In this document: positions 46,550 through 55,898 of the stretch, piece by piece
Layout of the letters: the number at the start of each line of letters is the position of its first letter
Position numbering within the stretch: position 1 is the first letter of the stretch
Assembly: GCF_004010325.2 (NCBI RefSeq)
Contig: NZ_SADR02000009.1
Span: 1 to 64,000, forward strand
Reading direction: 5' to 3'
DNA: 64,000 bases
Source of the DNA: Mesorhizobium sp. M00.F.Ca.ET.216.01.1.1
Lineage (GTDB): Bacteria > Pseudomonadota > Alphaproteobacteria > Rhizobiales > Rhizobiaceae
Translations under genes and position numbers: made by a program
Notes under the pieces: generated by a model
Told to the model about the DNA's origin: nothing
The model's database searches: none
What the model saw: the letters and a program-made list of their open reading frames with translations, nothing else

Positions 46550-48457
46550 ATGGCGTCACGCTATCACGAGGTCTATGGCGGCTGGAAACGCGATCCGGAA
46601 AGGTTTTGGGCGGATGCGGCCCAAGCCATCGACTGGTTCTCGCCTTGGGACAGCGTGTTCGATGCGAAAGCCGGCGTCTATGGGCGCTGGTTCAACGGCG
46701 CCTCCTGCAACACCTGCTTCAACGCCGTCGACCGCCATGTGGCAGGCGGCCGCGCCGACCAGATCGCGCTGATCCATGACAGCGCGATTTCTGGGACGAT
46801 CAGGAAATTCACCTATGCCGAACTGAAGCGCGAGGTGATTGCACTGACCTCGGTGCTTAAGAACCGCGGCATCAGCAAGGGCGACCGCGTCATCATCTAC
46901 ATGCCGATGGTGCCGGAAGCCGCCTTCGCCATGCTTGCCTGCGCCCGGATCGGCGCCGTGCATTCGGTCGTTTTCGGCGGCTTTGCCTCGCACGAGCTCG
47001 CCACCCGCATCGACGACGCCAAGCCGAAGCTGATCATTTCCGCTTCCTGCGGCCTGGAGCCCGGACGCGTCGTCGCCTACAAGCCGCTGCTCGACAACGC
47101 CATCGAGAATTCCCGGCACAAGCCCGAAGCCTGCCTGATCCTGCAACGCGACCAGTTGCGCTGCGAGCTGAAAGAGAATTACGGCATCGACTATGCCGAC
47201 GCCGTTGCCCGCGAGCGGGCAGCGGGCGCCAATGTCGACTGCGTTCCGGTGCTTGCCACCGACCCGCTCTACATCATCTACACGTCCGGCACGACTGGCC
47301 AGCCGAAGGGCATCGTGCGCGACAATGGCGGCCACATGGTCACCTTGAAATGGTCGATGGAGAACGAATTCGGCGTCAAGCCGGGCGAAGTGTTCTGGGC
47401 GGCTTCCGATGTCGGCTGGGTGGTCGGCCATTCCTATATCGTCTACGGCCCGCTGCTGCATGGCTGCACGAGCATCCTGTTTGAGGGCAAGCCGGTCGGC
47501 ACGCCCGATGCCGGCACCTACTGGCGGGTGATCGCAGAGCATGGCGTCGTCGCGCTGTTTACCGCGCCGACCGCCTTCCGCGCCATCAAGGGGCAGGACC
47601 CCAGGGGCGAATTCGTCCCGAAATACGACCTGTCGAAATTCCGCACGCTGTTCCTCGCCGGCGAGCGCGCCGACCCGGAAACCATCAAATGGGCGGAGCA
47701 GAAACTGAACGTGCCGGTGATCGACCATTGGTGGCAGACCGAGACCGGCTCGCCGATGACCATGAATCCTGCCGGATTGGGCCTGCTGCCGGTGAAGTAC
47801 GGCTCGCCCGGCGTGCCGATGCCTGGCTACGACATCCGCGTGCTCGACGATGCCGGCCACGAGGTGCCGCGCGGCACGCTGGGCAATGTCGTGGTAAAGC
47901 TGCCATTGCCGGCCGGCTGCCTGCCGACACTGTGGAACGCCGACGACCGGTTTCGCCAAGCCTATCTCGACGAGTTCCCCGGCTTCTACAAGACGGCCGA
48001 CGCCGGCATGATGGACGAGGATGGCTATCTGTTCGTGATGGCCCGCACCGACGACATCATCAATGTCGCCGGCCATCGGCTGTCGACCGGCGCCATGGAG
48101 GAGGTGCTGGCGGCGCATCCCGACGTCGCCGAATGCGCCGTCATCGGCATCGCCGACGCGATGAAGGGCCAGGTTCCGCTCGGCTTCGTCGTGCTGAATT
48201 CGGGCGTCGACCGCGATGCCGGCATCATCGAGAACGAGGTGGTCGGGCTGGTGCGCGAGCGGATCGGCCCGGTCGCCGCCTTCAAGACGGTGGTGACGAT
48301 CAAGCGCCTGCCCAAGACGCGCTCCGGCAAGATCCTGCGCGGCACCATGCAGAAGATCGCCGACAGGCAAGAGTGGACCATGCCGGCCACCATCGACGAT
48401 CCGGCCATCCTCGACGAGATCGCTGCGGCGCTGAAGGGACGCGGAATCGGGCTGTAA
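46550..48457 (+). CDS. prpE: Propionyl-CoA synthetase
   Basis: A 635-residue acyl-CoA synthetase that activates propionate (or acetate) with ATP and CoA. The AMP-binding P-loop is YIIYTSGTTGQPKGIVRDNG (~242-261). The N-terminal domain has YHEVYGGWKRDPERFWADAA as in PrpE. HWWQTETGSPM contains the ATP-contacting segment. The C-terminal catalytic Lys is in KTRSGKILRGTMQKIA (~592), a site controlled by acetylation in relatives. A GGGAGGAAG ribosome-binding site precedes the ATG. It is monocistronic. The PrpE assignment over acetyl-CoA synthetase rests on length and N-terminal similarity. Confidence 0.92.
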   Translation: MASRYHEVYGGWKRDPERFWADAAQAIDWFSPWDSVFDAKAGVYGRWFNGASCNTCFNAVDRHVAGGRADQIALIHDSAISGTIRKFTYAELKREVIALTSVLKNRGISKGDRVIIYMPMVPEAAFAMLACARIGAVHSVVFGGFASHELATRIDDAKPKLIISASCGLEPGRVVAYKPLLDNAIENSRHKPEACLILQRDQLRCELKENYGIDYADAVARERAAGANVDCVPVLATDPLYIIYTSGTTGQPKGIVRDNGGHMVTLKWSMENEFGVKPGEVFWAASDVGWVVGHSYIVYGPLLHGCTSILFEGKPVGTPDAGTYWRVIAEHGVVALFTAPTAFRAIKGQDPRGEFVPKYDLSKFRTLFLAGERADPETIKWAEQKLNVPVIDHWWQTETGSPMTMNPAGLGLLPVKYGSPGVPMPGYDIRVLDDAGHEVPRGTLGNVVVKLPLPAGCLPTLWNADDRFRQAYLDEFPGFYKTADAGMMDEDGYLFVMARTDDIINVAGHRLSTGAMEEVLAAHPDVAECAVIGIADAMKGQVPLGFVVLNSGVDRDAGIIENEVVGLVRERIGPVAAFKTVVTIKRLPKTRSGKILRGTMQKIADRQEWTMPATIDDPAILDEIAAALKGRGIGL

Positions 48458-48676
48458 AAATCAGCGTCGCCGAACGGCGCCCAACGAAAGCGGCACACCC
48501 CGCTGGCTCCGAGCGCTAAAGCTTCCCAGCCTATATCTCCGGTGGCCTGTCTCTGCTGTGGAATTTCTCCCGCAACGCATGTATCCACGCTTTTGTAAGC
48601 GGGGCATGACAGCGTTCCTCACAATCGAGAATCATCTTCTGCCGAGTACCATCTTCAGGCATACGAGCCGCAAACC

Positions 48677-49441
48677 GTGACCCTGTTCCAGCGATCGAGA
48701 AAACCTTCGACTGCCGCGCGCCAGCGCCTGGAAATGGATATGCAGGATACGGTCGTCTATGCGATCGGCGACGTGCACGGGTGCTACAGGGAGCTCCGTT
48801 CGCTGGAGCAAAAGATCCTGCTCGATTCGCTGCCTTTGCGCGGACGCAAGATCATCATCATGCTTGGCGACTATGTTGATCGAGGGCTGCAGTCGGCGCG
48901 CGTGCTCGATCATCTGCTGGCGCCGCCGCCGAAGGGGTTCCTGCGCATCTGCCTTGCCGGGAACCACGAGGTTGCGATGCTGAATTATCTCGACGGGTAC
49001 CTTTCGAGGGAGCCCTGGCTGGCGGCAGGCGGCCTCGAAACCCTGTTTTCCTATGGCGTCGACCCGGCGCGACTTGAGGAGCTCTACAACTCAAGCGAGG
49101 AGGTCGACCGGCGCATACGGGACATCATTCCCGCCGCTCATATCAGCTTCCTGCGCAGGCTGCCGATCATGGTCTGTTCGAAGAAATTCGTGTTCGTTCA
49201 CGCCGGGATCAGGCCGGGCATCGATCTCGCCGCCCAGGACGATGGCGACCTGCTCAACATCCGCTCGGACTTCTTCGAAACGGCTCATCTTCTCGACCGT
49301 TGGGTGGTGCACGGACATACGCCGGTGGATGTTCCGAAGCTCGACGGGCGCCGGCTCGGGATAGACACCGGCGCCTTTCAGAGCGGGCGGCTGACCGCGC
49401 TCAGGATTGCCGGCAAGCACGGCAGGCTGATATTTTCCTGA
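48677..49441 (+). CDS. Metallophosphoesterase / PPP-type protein phosphatase
   Basis: A 254-residue calcineurin-like phosphatase with the full metal set: GDVHG (YAIGDVHGCYREL, ~29-41), GDYVDRG (~64-70), GNHE (ICLAGNHEVAML), then HAG (FVFVHAGIRPGID) and HGHT (WVVHGHTPVDVP). It resembles bacterial Ser/Thr phosphatases and ApaH-like enzymes. The GTG start at 48677 gives a basic leader; an ATG at 48734 is another option. It lies next to, and convergent with, the tyrosine autokinase gene of the exopolysaccharide cluster. Phosphatases of this type can accompany polysaccharide genes, but its substrate is unknown. Confidence 0.85.
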   Translation: MTLFQRSRKPSTAARQRLEMDMQDTVVYAIGDVHGCYRELRSLEQKILLDSLPLRGRKIIIMLGDYVDRGLQSARVLDHLLAPPPKGFLRICLAGNHEVAMLNYLDGYLSREPWLAAGGLETLFSYGVDPARLEELYNSSEEVDRRIRDIIPAAHISFLRRLPIMVCSKKFVFVHAGIRPGIDLAAQDDGDLLNIRSDFFETAHLLDRWVVHGHTPVDVPKLDGRRLGIDTGAFQSGRLTALRIAGKHGRLIFS

Positions 49442-49463
49442 CCTGCCGAAGCGCAGGCTGATC

Positions 49464-51854
49464 TCAGGCGGCAGCCTTCGTGCGCACGTTCGACTTTTCC
49501 AGATAGTAGGCCGAATATTTGTCGAAGAATTTCTCGGAGCCGCCCAGCGATCCGTACTTCGCCAGCTTCTTCAACTCGACCTTATTCAAGACGGCGCCGA
49601 CGATCTTGTTGGCGATGTAGGGTTCCGAGCTCAACATCGAATGCACCATTGCACGCGGCGTGCGGCCCCATTCGGTCACCAGCACGAAACCGTCGGCAAG
49701 CGGTGCGAAGGCCTTGGCATCGACCACGGGGCCGAGCGGTGGCAGATCGACGATGATATACTCGAAAGTCTCCTTGGCGTTCTCGATGAATCGCCGCATT
49801 CCGGCCGACGACAGAAGTTCGCTTGTGTGCGAGAATTGGCCACGCAGGACGGCCGGGATGATCGCCAGCTTCGTCTGCCGGTCGATCTTGCCGACGGACT
49901 GCCAGGTCTGGCCCCTGACCACAGCTTCCATCAGACCTTGCTCGGCCCCCATGCCAAGGCTGCGGCTGAGGCCCGGATTGCGCAGATCGCCGTCTATTAG
50001 CAGCGTTTTCGAGCCGTTGGCGGCCAGCAATCCCGCCAGATTTGCTGCTATCGTCGACTTGCCCTCGCCCGGGAGAACCGAGATCACGCCGATGACCCGG
50101 CTGCCTTGCCCTTCCATCACGACATCGAAAGCGATCTTGGCATTGCGGAGTGTTTCGGAGAACATCGACGCCGGGGCATCGATGCTCACTCTCATTCGGG
50201 CCCGATTTTCGGCGGTCGACAAATTGTCGACGGGTTTGACATCCGCCTTACCGTCATCGCGCTTGCTGTCCTTGACGAGCTTGCCGCCGATCGTCGGCAG
50301 GTAGCCGAGGAATTTGAGGCCGACGCGATCGCGAACGTCCTCGCCCGTTCTGAAGAACCGCTCGTTGAATTCATTCAAGCCGCCAAACCCGGCTCCCATG
50401 AGGACGCCAAGCACAAGCGAAAGCGCCAACACCTTCATCGTGCTCGGGCTCGCGGCCGAAAGAGGCATCGCCGCATCCGAGATGATACGAACCTTGCCGA
50501 CCGGGAAGGTCTGCTGCTGCGTGGCTTCCTCGTAGCGGCCCAGGAACGTCTGGTAGAGCGTGCTCAGCGCGGTTGCCTGCTGGTCCAGTTCACGCAACTT
50601 GACCTGCGACTGGTTGTCTATCGAGCTCTTGCCGGCCGCGGCTGCGACATTTTGCCTGAGCGCCGTCTCGCGCTGGAGAGCGACTTCATAATCGTTGCGG
50701 TAGCTTTCGGTCAGTTGATTCAATTGATCAAAGATCTGCTTTGATACATCTGCCTTTTCCTTGGCCAGTGCGACCGCCTGGGGATGCTCGGGGCCGAAGT
50801 TGTTCTGGACGTCCTGCAGCCGTTTGGCGACATTCAGATAGCGGGTCTTGAGCCCTGCGATGATCGAACTGCCCGGCTGGTCGCTTGATATCGCCGCATC
50901 CTTGAACGCACCTTCCGAACCGCTTTCCACGATTGCCTTGTATTGCTGATAGCGGGCACCGGCGCGGGCGGTATCGGCCTGCGCGACAATGAGCTGGGTA
51001 TTCAGATCGGACAATTGCTTGTCGCTGATCAACTGGCCATCGGCGTTGGAGGCCAATCCATGTTCGGCCCTGAACTTCTCGACGGCCATTGCCGCGCGCT
51101 GCGAACTCTCGCGCAGTTCGGTCAGCCTGCCCTGCAGCCAGACCGCTGCCCGTTCGGTTGCGTCGAAACTCGCATTGAGTTGGTCGGCGAGATAGGCCTC
51201 GGAATAGGCTTTGGTGATCGCCGTCGCCAACGCCGGATTTGTCGACTGGTAGCTGATGGAGATCACATAGCTTCGGCCGACGCGCTGCGCCATCACCTCG
51301 TTCTGCAGCTTGAGGATCGCATAGTCGCGGCGTGCCGAGGCGATCATGGCGTCGCGCGTCGCCGGGTCAACCTGGGTGACGTCGCCAGCTACGCCGGGTA
51401 CCGCGGGGCTGTGACGAAAGTACCGGACCACGCCGCGCACAAAGCCGATGCCCTGCGACAGGGCCGACACCGGGGGATTCATGAAATCGTTATTCTGGTC
51501 GAGCTTCAGCTTGTCGACGACCACAGCCGCCAGCCTCGCCGACGTGAGAATTTCGATCTGGCTGAGAAGGGCGGCGTCAGTCTGCATGCTGACCGACGCC
51601 GCAGAGACCTCGTCGACGACCTTGTTCAACCCTTCGTCGATCAGCACGCTGCTGGCCGACATGTAGGTGGGCGGCGTGGTCTGCAGATAGAGCACGCCCA
51701 TAAAAAGACCGATGAAGGCACATACCGCAACCACCTTCGCCTGGCGGGCAGCCATGCCAAGCAGGCGCTCGATGTCGATGAAGTCCTCACCTTTTTCCGT
51801 ATCGGAATTTGGCAATGGCATCCTCTTGTCGAGAGGAAAGTTGGCATAATTCAT
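49464..51854 (-). CDS. exoP: Polysaccharide co-polymerase / tyrosine autokinase (ExoP/Wzc-like)
   Basis: A 796-residue inner-membrane protein controlling exopolysaccharide chain length and export. The first membrane helix is at ~40-58 (KVVAVCAFIGLFMGVLYLQT). A long periplasmic Wzz/GNVR region with coiled coils (~200-430) follows. The second helix is at ~473-492 (VLALSLVLGVLMGAGFGGLN). The cytoplasmic BY-kinase has Walker A SVLPGEGKST (~592-601), Walker A' LLIDGDLRNPG (~618-628) and Walker B YIIVDLPP (~699-706). The C-terminal tail has only a few tyrosines (Y767, Y780, Y783, Y784), fewer than in Wzc. It is the last gene of an exoL-A-M-O-N-P-like series. Confidence 0.88.
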   Translation of the reverse strand: MNYANFPLDKRMPLPNSDTEKGEDFIDIERLLGMAARQAKVVAVCAFIGLFMGVLYLQTTPPTYMSASSVLIDEGLNKVVDEVSAASVSMQTDAALLSQIEILTSARLAAVVVDKLKLDQNNDFMNPPVSALSQGIGFVRGVVRYFRHSPAVPGVAGDVTQVDPATRDAMIASARRDYAILKLQNEVMAQRVGRSYVISISYQSTNPALATAITKAYSEAYLADQLNASFDATERAAVWLQGRLTELRESSQRAAMAVEKFRAEHGLASNADGQLISDKQLSDLNTQLIVAQADTARAGARYQQYKAIVESGSEGAFKDAAISSDQPGSSIIAGLKTRYLNVAKRLQDVQNNFGPEHPQAVALAKEKADVSKQIFDQLNQLTESYRNDYEVALQRETALRQNVAAAAGKSSIDNQSQVKLRELDQQATALSTLYQTFLGRYEEATQQQTFPVGKVRIISDAAMPLSAASPSTMKVLALSLVLGVLMGAGFGGLNEFNERFFRTGEDVRDRVGLKFLGYLPTIGGKLVKDSKRDDGKADVKPVDNLSTAENRARMRVSIDAPASMFSETLRNAKIAFDVVMEGQGSRVIGVISVLPGEGKSTIAANLAGLLAANGSKTLLIDGDLRNPGLSRSLGMGAEQGLMEAVVRGQTWQSVGKIDRQTKLAIIPAVLRGQFSHTSELLSSAGMRRFIENAKETFEYIIVDLPPLGPVVDAKAFAPLADGFVLVTEWGRTPRAMVHSMLSSEPYIANKIVGAVLNKVELKKLAKYGSLGGSEKFFDKYSAYYLEKSNVRTKAAA

Positions 51855-52018
51855 CTTCGGTCCAATTCTAGGTTGCAGGCGCTATCAGGCCTCGAAGATT
51901 GGTGGGGCACGGCCAAAAAGCCACGCAAACTTCATGCCGAATCGCGCGAGGCCTGACTGGCCAGCGAAGCGGCATGTGTTGCACCGTCATTAACGCATAT
52001 ACACCCAAAAAATGGGCA

Positions 52019-52915
52019 TTATGCGGCTTCTTCCCGGCGTTCATGCGACCGGACGAACTCCTGAAGCATATCGAAAATAGGCCCCTTCATATCGTCGCGC
52101 GCCAGAGCGAACGCGACATTGGCCTGGATGAACCCTTCCTTCGAGCCGCAGTCGAACATGCGGCCGTTGAAGGGCTGGGCGAAAAAGGCCTGGTTCTGCG
52201 ACAGGCGGACCATGGCGTCGGTAAGCTGGATCTCGTTGCCGGCGCCGCGTTGCTGATTGCCCAGCAGCGAGAAAATCTCGGGCTGCAGGATATAGCGGCC
52301 GTTGATGTAGAAGTTCGACGGCGCATTGGCAGGCGCCGGTTTTTCGACCATGGCCGTCACCTCGAAGCCGGTGCCGACATCCGCGCCACGGCCGACGATG
52401 CCGTACTTGCTGGTCTCGTTCGGGTCGCAACGTTCGACGGCAATGACATTGCCGCCGGTCTGGGCATAAAGGTCGGTAATCTCGGCAAGGCATCCGCGCC
52501 CGCCAAAGGACACCATGTCGGGGAGCAGCAATGCGAAGGGCTCATCGCCGATGACCTCGCGCGCGCACCATACCGCATGGCCGAGACCTTGCGGCGACTG
52601 TTGGCGGATGAAGCTCGTGGCGCCGGCGACGGGAAGCAGGCCTTCAAGCGACTGGAGTTGCGCCTTCTTGCCGGTCTGCTCCAAAGTGCCGATCAGTTCA
52701 GGATGCAGATCGAAATAGTCTTCGATGACAGCCTTGTTGCGACCCGTCACGAACACGATGTGCTCGATCCCGGCTTCGAACGCCTCGTCTACCGCATACT
52801 GGACGACGGGCCTGTCGACGACCGGCAGCATTTCCTTCGGCATGGACTTGGTCGCCGGCAGGAACCGCGTTCCAAGCCCCGCTACCGGTATGACTGCCTT
52901 CCTGACTTTCTTCAT
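52019..52915 (-). CDS. exoN: UTP-glucose-1-phosphate uridylyltransferase
   Basis: A 298-residue GalU-type enzyme making UDP-glucose from UTP and glucose-1-phosphate. The nucleotide-binding signature is [20 protein letters not shown] (~7-26), with [16 protein letters not shown] following. Further family marks are [35 protein letters not shown] and VEKP. It supplies UDP-glucose for the glucosyltransferases of the same cluster and for the UDP-glucose dehydrogenase encoded at the window end. It lies between exoO-like and exoP-like genes, the position of exoN in Sinorhizobium meliloti. A housekeeping galU role is also possible. Confidence 0.9.
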   Translation of the reverse strand: MKKVRKAVIPVAGLGTRFLPATKSMPKEMLPVVDRPVVQYAVDEAFEAGIEHIVFVTGRNKAVIEDYFDLHPELIGTLEQTGKKAQLQSLEGLLPVAGATSFIRQQSPQGLGHAVWCAREVIGDEPFALLLPDMVSFGGRGCLAEITDLYAQTGGNVIAVERCDPNETSKYGIVGRGADVGTGFEVTAMVEKPAPANAPSNFYINGRYILQPEIFSLLGNQQRGAGNEIQLTDAMVRLSQNQAFFAQPFNGRMFDCGSKEGFIQANVAFALARDDMKGPIFDMLQEFVRSHERREEAA

Positions 52916-52972
52916 TGCATATTCCTTCTGAGGAGATCGACTTCACCCATTGCAGGCCATGAAAACCCTTTT

Positions 52973-53938
52973 TCACTCACCTGCACTCTTCACCTCCCCG
53001 CCCACGGCAAACTGTGCCGCCACCCTTCGCAGCCGGACGCCGATCGGCATGCCCATATGCCGAACCGCCGCCGGATCACTGAGCGCTGTCCATATCGCCT
53101 TAAGCGGAGACCGCGCCTTGATGTGCTGGACCAAAGACAGGAACGATGCCGCCCTGCGCAAGCTGCGGCCGCGCTTGGCGAATGCGGCTGCGGCGTCTGC
53201 GTCCATGGAATGGGTTCTGGCGAAGACGGCATCGGCCTTGCGCATCGCCTCGACGTGATGGAGTTCGAGCACGCGGGATATGGAGCCGGTGCGGATGTGG
53301 TAGACATAGCCGGTCGCCGGCTCGACCACGCATTTTCCACCCTTGGCCAGAGCGCTGGCCAGCAAGATGTAATCTTCGCCGATGATCAAATTTTCATCAT
53401 AGCGAAGCCCGTTCTCGTCCAGGAACCGGCGCTGGAAGATCGGCTTGAGATAGCCGAGGTTGAACCTGGACTCGAAAATCACATTGCCGGCGATGTAGTC
53501 GGCGAGCGAGATTTCGCTCAAGCCTTCCATGTAGTCGATGGGAAACATCGTCTCTTCGGCGACGCCGTCCTCGCGAACGACCTGGAGGTTGTCCACCGCT
53601 ATCTCGGCGCCCGCCTTTTCTGCACGGTCGATCATGGCGCGGATCCGTCCCGGATAGACGGCATCGTCGGAATCCAGAACCGCAATCCACCTGCCGCGGG
53701 CGAGATCGAGGCCTGCATTCCTGGCGCCGCCGGGACCACGATTTTGCTCAAGCGCTACGACGCGCACGATGTCTTGCGGGTAGGACCGCGCCACGTCTAG
53801 CGTCCCGTCGCGCGACTTGTCGTCGACGACGATCACCTCGACGGTGATGTCGCGCTGGGCGATGGCACTGGCAATCGCCCGGTCAATGGTCGCCTCGGCA
53901 TTGTAGGCGGCGATGACGAAGGTGACGTCAGGCTGCAC
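52973..53938 (-). CDS. exoO: GT2 glycosyltransferase, ExoO-like
   Basis: A 321-residue inverting glycosyltransferase with a GT-A fold. It begins VQPDVTFVIAAYNAEATIDR. VVDDKSRDGTLDVA and the metal-binding DxD in WIAVLDSDDAVYPGRI (~88-96) follow, then IGEDYILLASAL near the catalytic base. It resembles ExoO, which adds a side-chain glucose in succinoglycan synthesis. The GTG start at 53938 follows AAGGGGG at about six bases and overlaps the end of the exoM-like gene by 11 bases. Sugar specificity is inferred from order and similarity. Confidence 0.82.
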   Translation of the reverse strand: MQPDVTFVIAAYNAEATIDRAIASAIAQRDITVEVIVVDDKSRDGTLDVARSYPQDIVRVVALEQNRGPGGARNAGLDLARGRWIAVLDSDDAVYPGRIRAMIDRAEKAGAEIAVDNLQVVREDGVAEETMFPIDYMEGLSEISLADYIAGNVIFESRFNLGYLKPIFQRRFLDENGLRYDENLIIGEDYILLASALAKGGKCVVEPATGYVYHIRTGSISRVLELHHVEAMRKADAVFARTHSMDADAAAAFAKRGRSLRRAASFLSLVQHIKARSPLKAIWTALSDPAAVRHMGMPIGVRLRRVAAQFAVGGEVKSAGE

Positions 53939-54881
53939 GCTTGCCCCCTTCCTGCGGCGAGGACAGACCATATTGGCGAATTTCGCGAACGCCGACGAGG
54001 CCGCTCACGACGCCGACATGCATGATGCCGCGAAGCACGCTGCGGTTTCTGCGAACCGGGCTGACGGCCGTCACGACCGCCGAGGCGAAACAGTAGGCCG
54101 CCTTCGCAGAGGCAAGGCCGACTTGCACGGCCAGCCTGAGACCGCTCGCATTGCTGCCCAGAAGGTGCCCGTGCGTCTGGCCGAAGCGAAACCGGCGGCG
54201 GCCGAGCCAGTCGAACGCGGCCCTGGCGCGCGGCACCACCTCATCGACCCGGGCCTCCGGCGAAAAGGCAATGCGGCCGCCGGCCTTGACCATCTGATCG
54301 AAGAACTCGGTATCCTCGCCGCCGGTCTGGCCGCGCGCCAGGCTGAAGCGGCGGCCGCGAAGGCTCTCGTCGCTCATCCTGAGCAGGACGTTGCAAGTGT
54401 AACCGGTGCGGATCTCGCCGCGCACCCAGACGGGCAGGGTCGAGTGGAAATCGCCTTTGCGCATCCAGTCCGGCGCGTCCGATCCATAATGCGCCCGCAC
54501 CGGCCCGAGCACCGCTACGGCACCGCTTGTCTCTGCCGTCGCGACCAGTTCGGCGAGCCACCGCGACGACGCGGTCTCATCGTCGTCGATGAAGGCGACA
54601 AGGTCCGCCGTACTGGCGTCGAGGCACGCGTTGCGGGCAATCGAGATGTTGCGCGCGGGAGCGTGCCGGTAGGTGACCGCCAGCTTCAATTCTCTAGCCA
54701 GCGTCGTCACCAGCGCCCGGGCAGTCGGCGCATCGTCATTGTCGGCAACAATGACACCGATCTCGAACCCCGAAGGCCTGTCCATGGCGGCTATCGAGCG
54801 AAGCGTGTCGGCAAGCTCCGGCCGCCGAAACGTACAGACCGAGATGTCAATGCTGCGGTTCTTTCCGGCCACGCCCATCAC
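53928..54881 (-). CDS. exoM: GT2 glycosyltransferase, ExoM-like
   Basis: A 317-residue GT2 enzyme. The N-terminus SIDISVCTFRRPELADTLRS, the nucleotide-binding VIVADNDDAPTARALV and the metal-binding acidic run in DLVAFIDDDETASSRWLAEL (~93-112) match ExoM-type succinoglycan glucosyltransferases. The segment GQTGGEDTEFFDQMVKAGG carries the likely catalytic acid. The C-terminus has hydrophobic stretches that may bind the membrane. Its start overlaps the exoA-like stop by four bases and its end overlaps the exoO-like start. Confidence 0.83.
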   Translation of the reverse strand: MMGVAGKNRSIDISVCTFRRPELADTLRSIAAMDRPSGFEIGVIVADNDDAPTARALVTTLARELKLAVTYRHAPARNISIARNACLDASTADLVAFIDDDETASSRWLAELVATAETSGAVAVLGPVRAHYGSDAPDWMRKGDFHSTLPVWVRGEIRTGYTCNVLLRMSDESLRGRRFSLARGQTGGEDTEFFDQMVKAGGRIAFSPEARVDEVVPRARAAFDWLGRRRFRFGQTHGHLLGSNASGLRLAVQVGLASAKAAYCFASAVVTAVSPVRRNRSVLRGIMHVGVVSGLVGVREIRQYGLSSPQEGGKRAA

Positions 54882-55897
54882 GCCACCCTGCGCTCAGACC
54901 GCGGGCGCAGCAGCTGCAGCCAGAAGCCCACAGACCAGCCAAAATGCATGACCATTGCCGAAACCCCGGCCAGTGCGATATCCGGATTGCGCTGGCTGAC
55001 GGCGGTCCACACGCCATAGCCGAGGCAAACCGACGCCCATACCAGAAGCGGTACGGCCGCCAGCCAGTGTACGAAGGAAAAAGCTGCAAGCAGAACAACG
55101 GGAAACACCAGGAGCGGCACCATTTGCCGGACCTTCGGGATCACTCGGTGCTTGAGAACGTTCTTGGCGCGGCCGCGGCCATAGCCGAGATACTGAAAGT
55201 AAAGGCCCTTCAGCGAGGAGCGCGGATAGTACACCATCTGCGTCTTGCCGCTCATCCAGATGCGGTAGCCGGCCTGGCGGAGCCGATAGTCGAGCTCGGC
55301 ATCCTCGTTGTGGCTGAACGTCTCGTCGTAGCCGCCCACCGGCGTGAAAGCCGATATGCGCATCAGCGCATGATGACCGTGGTCGACCCATTCTCCGGCC
55401 GAAAGGTGCCGGTGCTTGGAGCCGCCGGTACCGAGCCTGGAGTTCTGTGCCGCCGCAACCGCCTTCTGCACCGCACCGCTGCCGCTGGTCAGCATGGAGA
55501 CAACGACCGAATCCGCGCCGGTGGCGAGCGCCTCCTCGACCAGCCGGTCGCAGTAGTCCGCGGGATAGCCGCCATGGGCGTCGATACGGATGAGGTATTC
55601 CGCGCCGTCACCGAACGTGTCGACGGCGAGATTGACCGCGGCGCTCTGGATGCGCTTGTCGTTGTGGACAAGGATGACCAGCGGATCCCTTGCGGCGATC
55701 TCCCCGACGATGCCCAGGGTGCCGTCGGTACTGCCGCCGTCCGCAACGATGATGCGGGCGCCGAGCCTTTCGGCGGCAGGGCGAAGCTGCTCAAGCAGCG
55801 CGCCGATATGCGCCGCCTCGTTCAGGCACGGAATCACGATCAGGCTTGGCGGAAGCGCTTCCGTTTGCGTCATCGGCACTTGTCCATCCTCGGCCAT
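54878..55897 (-). CDS. exoA: GT2 glycosyltransferase, ExoA-like
   Basis: A 339-residue membrane-associated glycosyltransferase. The GT-A domain (~15-240) has LIVIPCLNEAAHIGALLEQL, IIVADGGSTDGTLGIV and YLIRIDAHGGYPADYCDRLV (DxH in place of DxD, as in ExoA). FSHNEDAELDYRLRQAGYRI follows, and two or three C-terminal helices (~255-325) anchor it. ExoA adds the first glucose to lipid-linked galactose in succinoglycan assembly. The start at 55897 lies one base after the exoL-like stop; an ATG at 55873 is an alternative. It is translationally coupled to the exoM-like gene. Confidence 0.85.
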   Translation of the reverse strand: MAEDGQVPMTQTEALPPSLIVIPCLNEAAHIGALLEQLRPAAERLGARIIVADGGSTDGTLGIVGEIAARDPLVILVHNDKRIQSAAVNLAVDTFGDGAEYLIRIDAHGGYPADYCDRLVEEALATGADSVVVSMLTSGSGAVQKAVAAAQNSRLGTGGSKHRHLSAGEWVDHGHHALMRISAFTPVGGYDETFSHNEDAELDYRLRQAGYRIWMSGKTQMVYYPRSSLKGLYFQYLGYGRGRAKNVLKHRVIPKVRQMVPLLVFPVVLLAAFSFVHWLAAVPLLVWASVCLGYGVWTAVSQRNPDIALAGVSAMVMHFGWSVGFWLQLLRPRSERRVA

Positions 55898-55898
55898 G

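Noticed and set aside
46556..48370. 604-codon minus-strand frame opposite prpE
   Set aside because: It is a GC-bias shadow of prpE: composition is rich in His, Arg, Asp and Gly with no domain or ribosome-binding site.
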